This document shows positions 8,298 through 16,400 of a stretch of 64,000 bases of DNA, one piece after another. Numbering within the stretch: position 1 is the stretch's first letter; every line of letters begins with the position of its first letter. This stretch comes from CAWGLW01 sp963823525 (lineage in GTDB: Bacteria > Pseudomonadota > Gammaproteobacteria > Steroidobacterales > Steroidobacteraceae). Below the pieces are notes generated by a model that was not told the DNA's origin, ran no database searches, and worked only from the letters and a program-made list of their open reading frames with translations. The DNA lies in contig CAWGLW010000006.1 of NCBI GenBank assembly GCA_963823525.1, positions 744,001 to 808,000 of the forward strand, in the 5' to 3' direction. A program made the position numbers and the translations under genes.

Positions 8298-9199
8298 GCG
8301 AGGTTGCCGGCCAGTATCAGCGCCGCAATCACCGCGAGCCAGACCCACAGGGCACGGGCGACGATGCGCCAGGTCCCGCGGGCCGTAGCGACATCGAGTT
8401 CGTCGGCGGGCAGGCCGGCCAGGTTCGGCTGCAGCGAGCCTTTGCCGACCCGTGCAAGCAGATCCTCCGTCCGGTCGAGCAGTCCGTGACTGGCTTGATC
8501 AACCGCCGATCGCCAGCTGCCGACGGCGTCCTCAAAACTCCCCGCCAGCGCATAGGCCAGAGCCGAAAGGCGTGCCGGCACCCATGCCAGCGCACCGTGC
8601 ACCGCACTCAGCGCCGCACTGAACGAATCGCTTTCGGCTTTGTTTTCACCTCGGCCACTCTCGAACGCCGCTCGCCGTCGCATCAGGTCGCTGATTCGGA
8701 ATAGCCATGCACCAGCCGGCCCGAGCACCATGAACCAGAAAATGACTCCGAATATGCGATTGTTTGCCTGCACGAAGATCGCCTCTTCGACGGCTACCCG
8801 AAGGCCCGCGCCACGGCCGATCGCGTCAACCTCCAGCAGTTCCGTGGCACGGCCCGACGCCTCGTCGCGATCGCCGCGCGCCAGTGCGGCGATGTAGTCA
8901 TCAACCTCGTCCTTCAGATCCCTTGGGCCGAATGAAAAAAACAGCACGGCAACGGCAAGGGCGAGCTGCGGCAGACCGAGCAGATGCGTGCCAAGCGCGG
9001 CGGAGACCAGTGCCACCGGCAGAACCGGTAACGCGATGCTCACGACCGCTGCCATCATCAGAACGGGGCCGCGGCGCCCCTGCAATCGACGCTGCCACCC
9101 GTCGCAGTAACGGTCGAGCCAGCGCAGCTCACGCAGGTGCAGTGTGTGCGTCAGACCACGCTCGAGCATCAGTGACAGCAGCAGCGCGATCAGTGTCAT
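8294..9199 (-). CDS. ampE: AmpE-family inner-membrane protein
   Basis: AmpE is a membrane protein linked in enterobacteria to beta-lactamase signalling through cell-wall recycling; its biochemical role is unclear. The 301-residue product has the family layout: MTLIALLLSLMLERGL at the start, several hydrophobic segments (about 44-90, 155-175, 282-300), a charged middle DEVDDYIAALARGDRDEA, and the block LAWVPARLSALAYALAGSFEDAVGSW that aligns with E. coli AmpE. Its start overlaps the ampD stop and its stop overlaps the btuF start, so the three are translationally coupled. Distant likeness to CobD/CbiB membrane proteins was considered, but AmpE fits better. Confidence 0.88.
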   Translation of the reverse strand: MTLIALLLSLMLERGLTHTLHLRELRWLDRYCDGWQRRLQGRRGPVLMMAAVVSIALPVLPVALVSAALGTHLLGLPQLALAVAVLFFSFGPRDLKDEVDDYIAALARGDRDEASGRATELLEVDAIGRGAGLRVAVEEAIFVQANNRIFGVIFWFMVLGPAGAWLFRISDLMRRRAAFESGRGENKAESDSFSAALSAVHGALAWVPARLSALAYALAGSFEDAVGSWRSAVDQASHGLLDRTEDLLARVGKGSLQPNLAGLPADELDVATARGTWRIVARALWVWLAVIAALILAGNLA

Positions 9200-9813
9200 G
9201 GGCGGGCGACCTCGAGCCCCAGGCTCACGAGTGCACGCAACAGCGGCCAGTCGAACGCGATGCCCGGATCGCTCTTGCGGCCGATTGCAATATCGCTGTG
9301 CCCGACGATGCGACGTGGCGACAGGCTCGAATACGCCCGGCAGAGGCCCGCGACGAGGCCTGCGAGCGCGCGGTACTGGGCGCGGGTGTAACCGCTGCCG
9401 TCGGTGCCCTCGACCTCGATACCGACTGAATAGTCATTGCATCGGTCACGACCCCGCCAGACGGATTTTCCCGCGTGCCAGGCGCGCCGGTTGAACGGCA
9501 CGTACTGAACGATCTCGCCGTCCCTGCGCACCAGCGCATGGGCCGACACCCGCAACCCGGCCAGCTCTGCGAACTCAGGATGCGCATCGGCCGCCAGTGA
9601 GTTGGTAAACAACGCATCGATCCAGGGCCCTCCGAACTCCCCAGGCGGCAGGCTTATGCCATGCACGACCAGTAGTTCGGGAGCCTGGCCAGCAGGGCGC
9701 TCATCGCAATTCGGCGATGGAACGTAGCGGGCGGCCGACAACAGGCCCGTATCGCTGTCGACTGCAAAGGGCTGATCACGGTGGCTGCGAGCGTCGCGCT
9801 GGATCATGTGCAC
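9196..9813 (-). CDS. ampD: 1,6-anhydro-N-acetylmuramyl-L-alanine amidase
   Basis: Cytoplasmic zinc amidase that cleaves anhydro-muropeptides during peptidoglycan recycling, which lowers the AmpR-inducing signal. The 205-residue product follows E. coli AmpD closely: VVHGISLPPGEFGGPWIDAL, LRVSAHALVRRDGEIVQYVPF, AWHAG, and CNDYSVGIEVEGTD. The zinc ligands are the His of VVHGIS, the His of GHSDIA and the Asp of KSDPG. The start may be ATG 9813 or ATG 9807. It is the first gene of an ampD-ampE-btuF unit and lies 52 bases after the stress-protein gene on the same strand. Confidence 0.95.
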   Translation of the reverse strand: MHMIQRDARSHRDQPFAVDSDTGLLSAARYVPSPNCDERPAGQAPELLVVHGISLPPGEFGGPWIDALFTNSLAADAHPEFAELAGLRVSAHALVRRDGEIVQYVPFNRRAWHAGKSVWRGRDRCNDYSVGIEVEGTDGSGYTRAQYRALAGLVAGLCRAYSSLSPRRIVGHSDIAIGRKSDPGIAFDWPLLRALVSLGLEVARP

Positions 9814-9865
9814 ATCATGCCCTCGCGCCTGCTTTCAGGCCAGCCGACTGACACGCGCTACCGGC

Positions 9866-10819
9866 TCAGTGCGGTCTTCCCGACTTAGTGCTCGGTGGCG
9901 GTACGGGCGACAGGAACCGCTCCGGCTTCAGCACCAGCACGTCGCACGGCGCGAGGTTGAGAAGGCGTTCAGCGGTGCTGCCGAACAACACGCGTTTGAC
10001 AGGCCCGCGCATGAAAGTCCCCATGACAACGAGATCGACCGATTCGGCGGTCACGAGGCCCAGCAGCGCATCGACCGGGTCCCCGGACAGCACGTTTGCT
10101 GCCCCCGCCTTCAATCCGCCTCCCCTTGCGAGCGCCTTGAGCAACGTCTCGACTCGACTGCGCTCCTTGCGCTCGGCGCGGGCCTCGATGCCGGGCAGGT
10201 GCGGCGGCCGGTGCAGCACATGCACGATCCGGGCGCTGCCGCGGGTCAGTTCAGCGATCCGGGCTGCCGTTGCGACGATATTCACATCGAGTTGGGACTC
10301 GTGCTCGAGGTGGGCCCCCGGATCAACGGCCGCGACGATCCTCGGCAGATCATACGGTGCGCTTGTCTTGCAGAAGAGAACCGGCATCGGGCAGACCCGT
10401 ATCAGTTCCCAGTCCGTATGGCTTAGCCCGAACCGCTGCCGGCGCGTGCCCCGATAGCGCGGCTCCGCCACCACGAGGTCGGCCCGTTCACTCATTGCGG
10501 CACGCACCACGGCCTCGGGTATCGCCTTCTTCCAATCCACTCGAGCACGCACAGCCACGTCGGAGGATGACAGTCGCTCCGCGAGTTCATCCAGGGTGTC
10601 GGCGCGCACCTTGACGTGCTCCCGGCGTGCACGGGCCAGCCCGGCGGCATCAAAGAAACGAGGGCCGCTTAACGAAGGTTCGTAACTTGCATGATAAAGC
10701 ACGACGTCGGCGCCCATCAGGTGGGCCAGCTCGACGGCCTTGCGTGCTGCAACCTGCCCCTTGCCAGCCACGTCGGCAATTGCTGCGAGGATTACGCGAT
10801 AGTCCCGGTCGGATGACAT
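9866..10819 (-). CDS. Tandem universal stress protein (UspE-like)
   Basis: The 317-residue product holds two Usp domains. The first (about 5-145) begins with YRVILAAIADVAGKGQVAARKA. The second (about 160-305) carries the ATP-binding Usp signature GTFMRGPVKRVLFGSTAERLL followed by CDVLVLKP. Two-domain Usp proteins such as UspE act in stress tolerance and sometimes motility, but no specific role follows from the sequence. ATG 10819 was chosen because a GGAG sits 6 bases upstream; ATG 10822 and GTG 10831 are alternatives. It is divergent from bioA, with a 22-base inverted repeat between them. Confidence 0.88.
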   Translation of the reverse strand: MSSDRDYRVILAAIADVAGKGQVAARKAVELAHLMGADVVLYHASYEPSLSGPRFFDAAGLARARREHVKVRADTLDELAERLSSSDVAVRARVDWKKAIPEAVVRAAMSERADLVVAEPRYRGTRRQRFGLSHTDWELIRVCPMPVLFCKTSAPYDLPRIVAAVDPGAHLEHESQLDVNIVATAARIAELTRGSARIVHVLHRPPHLPGIEARAERKERSRVETLLKALARGGGLKAGAANVLSGDPVDALLGLVTAESVDLVVMGTFMRGPVKRVLFGSTAERLLNLAPCDVLVLKPERFLSPVPPPSTKSGRPH

Positions 10820-10890
10820 CATCTGCTCCACTGCCAATCCCTCGCCTGATCCTTTCACCGGGCGGTCGTGGCGTGGATGCGGAGAACTAC

Positions 10891-10912
10891 CTAATCCGGC
10901 AGGCTGGATTAG
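10891..10912. promoter_or_regulatory. 22-base inverted repeat before bioA
   Basis: CTAATCC at 10891-10897 is repeated in inverse as GGATTAG at 10906-10912 with 8 bases between. It ends 10 bases before the bioA ATG, where a ribosome-binding site would be expected, and it lies in the bioA/usp divergent region. It could be an operator or an RNA hairpin that blocks bioA initiation. It does not look like the known BirA or BioR operator consensus as I recall them. Confidence 0.45.
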
Positions 10913-10922
10913 ACTCCGCACC

Positions 10923-12287
10923 ATGAGCAGGAAAGACCAGTTAACCGATTCCCTCGCCGCGCGGGACCTGAGCGTCGTCTGGCACCCGTGTACGCAGATG
11001 AAGGATCACGAAACACTGCCAATGATCCCGATCGAACGCGGCGAGGGCGTCTGGCTGTACGACTATGACGGCAACCGTTACATCGACGCGATCAGTTCCT
11101 GGTGGGTCAACCTGTTCGGTCACGCCAACCCGCGCATCAATCAGGCCGTCAGCGAGCAACTCAGTCAGCTCGAACACGTGATCATGGCGGGGTTCACTCA
11201 TCGGCCCGCCGTAGAGCTGGCCGAAAGTCTGGTCCGGCTGGCGCCAGAGGGACTCTCGCGCTGCTTCTTCGCCGACAATGGATCGAGCGCGGTTGAAGTC
11301 GCGCTGAAAATGAGTTTTCACTACTGGCGCAACTGCGGCCGGAGTCGGAAACGCCGCTTCGTGACGCTCGCCAACAGCTACCATGGCGAAACCCTTGGTG
11401 CGCTGGCCGTCGGTCACGTCGAGCTGTACCGCGAGATATACCAGCCACTGTTGATGGACGTAATCACCGTGCCGGGCCCCGATGCCTACGCACGCGAGGA
11501 CGGCGAGAGCTGGGCCGAATGCAGCCGGCGCATGTTTGCGCACATGGAGGCCACGCTGCAGCAGCAGGGTGAAGAGATCTGCGCCGTGATCATCGAGCCC
11601 CTGGTGCAATGCGCCGGCGGTATGCGCATGTACGATCCACTGTATCTAACGTTGTTGCGGGATTCCTGCGACCGTCACGGCGTGCACCTGATCGCCGATG
11701 AAATCGCGGTCGGTTTCGGGCGCACGGGTACGCTGTTTGCCTGCGAACAAGCCATGGTATCGCCGGATTTCCTTTGCCTTTCCAAGGGTCTGACCGGCGG
11801 CTACCTGCCCCTGTCGGTCGTGCTGACCGGAGATACGGTCTACGAGGCCTTCTACGATGAGTACCAGAGCCTGAGGGCTTTCCTGCATTCACACAGTTAT
11901 ACCGGCAACCCGCTGGCCTGCTCCGCAGCGCTGGCGACCCTGCGGATTTTTGCCGAAGACTCAGTCATTGAGAACAACCGGGCGCTGGCGGAGCACCTCG
12001 GACGGGGCCTCGCCGAACTCGAGGACCTGCCCCATGTGGCCGAAGTCCGGCGCACCGGCCTGATTGCCGCAGCGGAAATGGCGCCGGCCGGTGACCGTCA
12101 TCGGTCATTCCCCTGGCAGGAGCGACGCGGACTCAAAGTCTATCGTCACGCGCTGGCCAACGAGGCTTTGCTGCGACCGCTTGGGAACGTCGTTTACTTC
12201 ATGCCGCCGTACGTGATCGAACCGGAGCAGATCGACCGATTGATTGAGGTCGCGCGTGACGGTATCAGGAGCGCGACATGCGTATGA
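10923..12287 (+). CDS. bioA: Adenosylmethionine-8-amino-7-oxononanoate aminotransferase (DAPA synthase)
   Basis: PLP enzyme of biotin synthesis that converts KAPA to DAPA with S-adenosylmethionine as amino donor. The 454-residue product has the BioA start SVVWHPCTQMKDHE, the RYIDAISSWWVNLFGH segment, the cofactor loop FFADNGSSAVEVALK, the LIADEIAVGFGRTG Asp motif and the Schiff-base lysine in LCLSKGLTGGYLPLSVV. No other bio gene is in the window, so the pathway is scattered. Its last codons overlap the start of rsmE by 10 bases. Confidence 0.96.
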   Translation: MSRKDQLTDSLAARDLSVVWHPCTQMKDHETLPMIPIERGEGVWLYDYDGNRYIDAISSWWVNLFGHANPRINQAVSEQLSQLEHVIMAGFTHRPAVELAESLVRLAPEGLSRCFFADNGSSAVEVALKMSFHYWRNCGRSRKRRFVTLANSYHGETLGALAVGHVELYREIYQPLLMDVITVPGPDAYAREDGESWAECSRRMFAHMEATLQQQGEEICAVIIEPLVQCAGGMRMYDPLYLTLLRDSCDRHGVHLIADEIAVGFGRTGTLFACEQAMVSPDFLCLSKGLTGGYLPLSVVLTGDTVYEAFYDEYQSLRAFLHSHSYTGNPLACSAALATLRIFAEDSVIENNRALAEHLGRGLAELEDLPHVAEVRRTGLIAAAEMAPAGDRHRSFPWQERRGLKVYRHALANEALLRPLGNVVYFMPPYVIEPEQIDRLIEVARDGIRSATCV

Positions 12288-13012
12288 CCCGCGTCCATGC
12301 CGATGTCGGGCTCGAGCCTGGTCGCGAATTTGCATTGCCGCGCACGGCTGCGAACCACGTCGTGCGCGTGCTGCGCATGCGGGTCGGCGCGGAGCTGTGT
12401 GTCTTCGACGGTCGCGGGCACGATTACCGATGCCTGATCACGGGAATTACCGATCGGCAGGTGGACGTTCGCGTAGTAGACCGCCTGGCCGGCCTGGCGG
12501 AACCGAGGTTGCGCGTAACGCTGGTACAGGCCGTCTCCCGCGGAGAGCGAATGGACTGGACGTTGCAGAAAGCCGTGGAGCTCGGGGTGCATGAAATCGT
12601 ACCGGTACTCTCGGCCCGTTCCGTCGTTCGCCTCGAGGCTCGGCAGATCGCCCCCAAATTGCGCCATTGGCAGGGCGTGGTTGCCAGCGCCTGCGAGCAG
12701 TGTGGTCGCAGCCGGTTGCCGTCCGTCCGGCCACCGGTGGAACTGCGCGAGTTCCTCGCCGGACCGGCGCCAGCGCGGAGCCGCCTGGTGCTTGGCCCGG
12801 ACAGTCCCGCTTCGCTCGCCGGCCTGGCAAGCCTGGGCGACCAGGTCGAACTGCTGGTCGGTCCGGAAGGCGGCTTCAGCGACAGCGAGTCCGAGGCAAT
12901 CGCCGAATCGCGATTCAGGAGCGTCCGGCTCGGCCCCCGCGTGCTGCGCACCGAGACTGCTGGCGTAGCAGCACTGGCCATCCTCCAGGCCCTGTGGGGC
13001 GACCTGCAGTAG
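12278..13012 (+). CDS. rsmE: 16S rRNA (uracil-1498-N3)-methyltransferase
   Basis: Methylates U1498 of 16S rRNA; SPOUT-fold enzyme with an N-terminal PUA-like domain. The 244-residue product matches E. coli RsmE in length. Seen are the RTAANHVVRVLRMRVGAEL segment, the central SRGERMDWTLQKAVELGV motif, and the knotted SAM-binding tail VELLVGPEGGFSDSE followed by LGPRVLRTETA. Its ATG sits inside the end of bioA in another frame, so it is translationally coupled to bioA. An in-frame second ATG follows two codons later. Confidence 0.95.
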   Translation: MRMTRVHADVGLEPGREFALPRTAANHVVRVLRMRVGAELCVFDGRGHDYRCLITGITDRQVDVRVVDRLAGLAEPRLRVTLVQAVSRGERMDWTLQKAVELGVHEIVPVLSARSVVRLEARQIAPKLRHWQGVVASACEQCGRSRLPSVRPPVELREFLAGPAPARSRLVLGPDSPASLAGLASLGDQVELLVGPEGGFSDSESEAIAESRFRSVRLGPRVLRTETAGVAALAILQALWGDLQ

Positions 13013-13477
13013 TCAGGCAGCCCGGGTTTCCTCGACGATCATCTTCTCGAGCATTTCGAAATCGGGCACCAGCGGGTATTCGTTGACCATGCGAACCTGG
13101 CAGATCACCGGACTGCGCTCACCGAAAACACGTGAGTCATCAGTGTGCACGACATCGGCGCTGACCCGGACCAACTGCGGGAAGCCCTGGACCAGCAGTG
13201 CAAAATGTCCGCCGCCGGACTCGCTGGTGATGGCCTGCATGACTGCAATACGGCCGCGACCGCCAGGTTCCGGCACGTTGCGACCACAGGCCGCCTCGAA
13301 ACTGACCAGCGGCAGGCGCTTGTCATCCCAGCTCACCGTGCCGAGGTACCACGGTGGCGTGCCCTCCATTGGCTTTGGCCGCTGATAGTTGACGACCTCG
13401 GACAGGCAGGCACGCGGCACCAGCAGGCGTTCATCCTTCAGCGGAATCAGCAGGCAGTAGATTTCCTCGTGTGACAT
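13013..13477 (-). CDS. chpC: CheW-like coupling protein of the pilus chemosensory system (ChpC)
   Basis: Small CheW-domain protein, 154 residues from the ATG at 13477. It begins MSHEEIYCLLIPLKDERLLVP and contains the CheW strands GTVSWDDKRLPLVSFE and FALLVQGFPQLVRV. The gene follows chpA on the same strand by 20 bases, the place ChpC occupies in Pseudomonas. In that system ChpC is thought to link extra receptors to the ChpA kinase. It is convergent with rsmE, whose stop codon directly abuts its own. Confidence 0.85.
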   Translation of the reverse strand: MSHEEIYCLLIPLKDERLLVPRACLSEVVNYQRPKPMEGTPPWYLGTVSWDDKRLPLVSFEAACGRNVPEPGGRGRIAVMQAITSESGGGHFALLVQGFPQLVRVSADVVHTDDSRVFGERSPVICQVRMVNEYPLVPDFEMLEKMIVEETRAA

Positions 13478-13497
13478 CTTCGGTACCTGCTTTGGTC

Positions 13498-16400
13498 TCA
13501 AACCACGTGCCGTCGCCTCGCCAGTACCAGCGGCTCGATTGCATCGAGCAACTGGCTTTCCTGGTAGGGCTTGCCGAGGTAATCGTCGACACCGAGCTCG
13601 ATAGCCCGCGCCCGATGCTTGTCGCCGACACGCGAGGTGATCATGATGATCGGCACGTCGGCGAGACGCGGATCGTTGCGCACCTGCGAAGCCACCTCGT
13701 AGCCATCCATGCGCGGCATCTCGATATCCAGAAGAATGACGTCGGGCACGTGGTCCTGCACGATGGACATCGCTTCGACGCCATCTTTCGCCGTTATGAC
13801 CCGCATTCCGTTGCGCTCGAGCAGTCGCTGCGTGACCCGCCGCACGGTGATCGAGTCATCGACGACCAGCGCCAGAACACGCTCGTCGCGCGCCGGGGCG
13901 GCCACTGCAGTGCCAGCAGCACGTGATCGCCATTCGGAGCGCACGAGTGCGCCCACGTCAAGAATTACGACGATGCGCCCATCACCGAGAATTGTGGCAC
14001 CGGAGATGCCGCGTATACCGGCGATCTGCGGGCCGAGCGACTTGACGACAATTTCCTGGCTGCCAATCAGTTCGTCGGCGACCAGCGCGGTCGAATGCTC
14101 ACCGGCACGCACGAGGATCACCGGTATCGCCTCTTCGGTCTCCGGCAACAGCGCCGGCGGACTGTCGATGAAGCCACCGAGGTACTGGAACCGGAAGAGT
14201 TCCCCGCCGTACTCGAACGTCGGCTGCTCCTCTTCGAGATGCGTCAGGACATCGGCTCTCGGTACGCGTGCCACACCTTCGACCGTTGCCACGGGTAGCG
14301 CGTAGGTCTCATCGTGAACACGGACGATCAATGCCTGCGTAATGGCGAGCGTGAACGGCAGCCGAATCGTGAAACGCGCGCCATGCTCCGGCCGTGATTC
14401 GATGAATAACCCGCCGCCGAGCTTCTTGACCTCGGTCGCCACGACATCCATGCCGACGCCGCGACCGGCACTCTGCGTCAAACGTCCCGCAGTGCTGAAT
14501 CCCGGCTCGAGGACCAGCTGCAGTGCCTGCTCATCGGTGAGTTCCTGCCCCGGCGCAAGCAGTTCCATCTTGCGGGCCTTTTCGCGAATGGCCTCGACAT
14601 CGAGGCCCTGGCCGTCATCTTCAACAGTGATCACGACCTCAGCGCCTTCGCGCTCCAGGCGGACACGAATTCGACCAGTCTCCTCTTTGCCCGCCGCAAG
14701 ACGTTGCCCGGGCATTTCAATGCCGTGTACCACGGCATTGCGGAGCATGTGTTCGAACGGCGGCAGCATGCGCTCGAGGACCTGCCGGTCCAGTTCGCCC
14801 GAACCCCCCTCGACCGCCAGCTCAACCTTCTTCCCGGCTTCCTGTGCGGATTGCCGCACGATGCGACCGAGCCGCTGCACATGCCGCTGGAACGGCACCA
14901 TCCGGGTACGCATCAGTCCGTTCTGGACCTCGGTAATGACCCGGCCCTGGTGCAGCAGCAGATTCTGCGTTTCGCGATTGAGGTTGCCCAGCAGTCCCTC
15001 GATACTCGCCACGTCGCTGGTGGACTCGGCGAGCGCGCGCGAGAGCTGCTGGATCGTCGAGTAACGATCAAGTTCCAGCGGATCGAAATCCGCGCGCTCA
15101 TGGTTGTCGCGCTGATGCTTGAACAGGATCTGCGCTTCGGTTTCCATCTCCAGTTTCCGGAGTTGCTCGCGCAGTCGTGTCACCGTGCGCCCGAGTTCTG
15201 CGAGATTGAACTCCATCGAGGTCATCTGCTGCTCGATGCGCGCACGGAAGATGCTCACTTCACCGGCATTGTTGAGCAGGTCATCGAGCAGTTCAGCGTC
15301 CACGCGGGCCAGTTCGTGACGGTCCGTCGGTACAACGGGCTCGCGACCCGGAAGCGTCGGCGCGTAGGCAGGCACATCAGGCTCAGCCTCAACGCCGGCC
15401 TCCGCTGCCTGAGGCGTCTCAGCCCCCTCGTCAGCGGCGGCCGGCTTCGTTTCAACGATCTCCGGCAGATCGGGTGTCGGTCGTGTCGTGGTGACCTCTC
15501 CGACTTCAGCCAGGGCTTGCGTGAGGGGCTCCTGATCGGCAGCCGTCGGGCCAGCACCGGAGGCGGCAGGCAGCAGTGCGGCCGTGGCGCCAGGAGGCGG
15601 CGTTTGAGTCGGCGGGAGCGCAGCGGCCTCACCGCGGGCAATGCCCCGGATCCGATCGACCAGTCCGGTTGCGGGCGCTATCGATTGGCCCTCGTTAGCT
15701 GCATCGCGCATCCGATGTAACTCGTCCAGAGCCGACTGCAACAGGTCGATCGGGACGACGTCGCCAACCAGATCTCCGGACTCCAGCGACGCCAGGAGCG
15801 ACTCGAGCTCATGACTGAGGTCACCCATTGCCGGAATCCCGGCCATGCGCGCCCCGCCCTTGAGCGTATGCAGAAGGCGTTTCAACTCGGTGACCTGGTT
15901 ACCGTCCGCCGGATCGCGGCGCCAGTTCGACAGGGCACCCTCGGACTGCTCGAGCAGTTCGCTGGCTTCCTCGCTGAAGATGGCGGCGATATCGGCATCG
16001 AACTCGGGGCTGACCGCCGGTGCCGGCGGCGGGAACGGTTCGGTCTCTTGCGTTGCGGCGGGCGAGAGACCAGTTGGCAACGGTGGCTCCGCTTCGGTTC
16101 CCGGGAGCTGGTCTTCCGGCAGTGGAGGCGCCAGGGCTTCGAGTTCTCTGGCGGTCTGCTCCTCCGGCAGAATCATGGTCTCTTCGTCCGTGCCACCAGC
16201 AAGGTCTTCGGACAGCGTCTTGTGGGGAAGGGTGTAATCCGCCTCGCTTTCCGGACCGACCAACCCTTCCACGCGCAGGATTTCAAGGTCGGGCTCGGTC
16301 CATTCGTCGATGTCGCCTTCTGAGACTTCGCCTGACTGCTCGGCGGCGGCGCCCGATTCGTCAAGCGCCTGCCCCCCGGCGCTCTCGCCTGCGGCCGGCG

